DNA of 35,784 nt, taken from positions 1 to 35,784 of the forward strand of contig JAAYRI010000102.1 in NCBI GenBank assembly GCA_012518875.1, written 5' to 3'. Source of the DNA: Peptococcaceae bacterium. GTDB lineage: Bacteria; Bacillota; Desulfotomaculia; Desulfotomaculales; Pelotomaculaceae. Shown here in pieces: positions 35,461-35,784 of the stretch. The notes below the pieces were generated by a model. The model searched no databases. It was not told where the DNA came from and saw nothing but the letters and a program-made list of their open reading frames with translations. The number at the start of each line of letters is the position of its first letter. Within the stretch, counting starts at the first letter, position 1. Made by a program: the position numbers and the translations under genes.

Positions 35461-35784
35461 CTACTGTTCTTGTTGTTTCAGCCACTCCGTGTAGCTATCC
35501 AACTCCTCGTTTACTGCTGCATCAGCCAGTTTGTTTTCCTCACGAGGTACATGTTTGACGGTAATTTGAAGCCCTGGGGTCATAACTAGATTTTCCCACA
35601 CCCTTTCAGCTATTTCCCGCAAAGACGGCTCCTTAATTTTGTACTGACGATTGAATTGGCGGACAACCAATTCACTATCGGCCAGCACTTCGGCAGTCAG
35701 ACTCTCATGTTCACCTGCCAGATAAACCAGGGCATTTACTGCCCCCTCCAGGGCGCTCCATTCAGCAAAATTATTGGTAAATGA
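35461..35784 (-). CDS. ribonuclease HI family protein (start beyond window)
   Basis: The frame is open to the window end: upstream of the first internal start codon (GTG at 35688) it reads TNNFAEWSALEGAVNALVYL, the RNase HI helix with catalytic Glu after TNN. LADSELVVRQFNRQYK follows with the second catalytic Asp, then HVPREENKLADAAVNEE with the C-terminal His-Asn-Asp set. The N-terminal DGxSxxN strand lies outside the window. Family members cut RNA in RNA-DNA hybrids; this short YpeP-like group is less characterised. Confidence 0.9.
   Translation of the reverse strand, partial: SFTNNFAEWSALEGAVNALVYLAGEHESLTAEVLADSELVVRQFNRQYKIKEPSLREIAERVWENLVMTPGLQITVKHVPREENKLADAAVNEELDSYTEWLKQQEQ

Overview
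The window reads as a chromosomal segment of a spore-forming, low-to-mid GC Firmicute of the Clostridia, most like the Desulfotomaculum/Pelotomaculum (Peptococcaceae) group. The reasons are a pcrA-ligA pair, type I isopentenyl diphosphate isomerase with a UbiD-type decarboxylase, YerC, YpjD, YqfW and DUF1015 proteins, a SleB-type cortex hydrolase behind a c-di-AMP riboswitch, and strong AGGAGG ribosome sites. The group assignment is inference. No transposase, integrase or CRISPR array was seen.

Layout. (1) 1-4750, minus: pcrA, amj (lipid II flippase) and ligA (cut by the window edge). (2) 4930-10756: an aromatic-acid module. A XylR_N-V4R-PucR sensor overlaps idi, and a bsdD/bsdC (UbiD) pair stands divergent from bsdB (UbiX). 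An LpdD-like prenyl-FMN chaperone gene follows convergently at the end of the his operon. Together these cover DMAPP supply, prenyl-FMN synthesis, holoenzyme maturation, the decarboxylase and an effector sensor. (3) 10884-15065, minus: yerC-hisC-hisB-hisA-hisI-hisE, behind a promoter overlapped by palindromes. hisZ, hisG, hisD, hisH and hisF are absent. (4) 15154-24166, minus: hpt-guaA, then purE-purB-(87-aa orf)-purM-purN-purH-purD with its own promoter and a structured leader. purC, purF and purSQL are absent. (5) 24274-28029: a LolA/LppX-like anchored protein, a YpjD/MazG-like pyrophosphohydrolase, a DUF1015 protein and a DUF89 protein. (6) 28097-32842, plus: trpB-trpA-trpD-trpC-trpF behind a leader carrying a nine-triplet TRAP-type site and an attenuator terminator. 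trpE and trpG are absent. (7) 32923-35784, minus: tRNA-Val, a YqfW-like nucleotidase, LysM-SleB hydrolase, a zinc-ribbon coiled-coil protein and a partial RNase HI.

The main observations are these. The GuaA glutaminase domain has Gly in place of the nucleophilic Cys, with a second altered motif. The other glutamine-amidotransferase genes normally found in the his, pur and trp clusters are all missing here. The idi/ubiD/ubiX/lpdD neighbourhood looks like a self-supplied prenyl-FMN system. The trp operon appears to be under TRAP-type RNA control. Several genes have their best ribosome site in front of an AUU or AUA codon.
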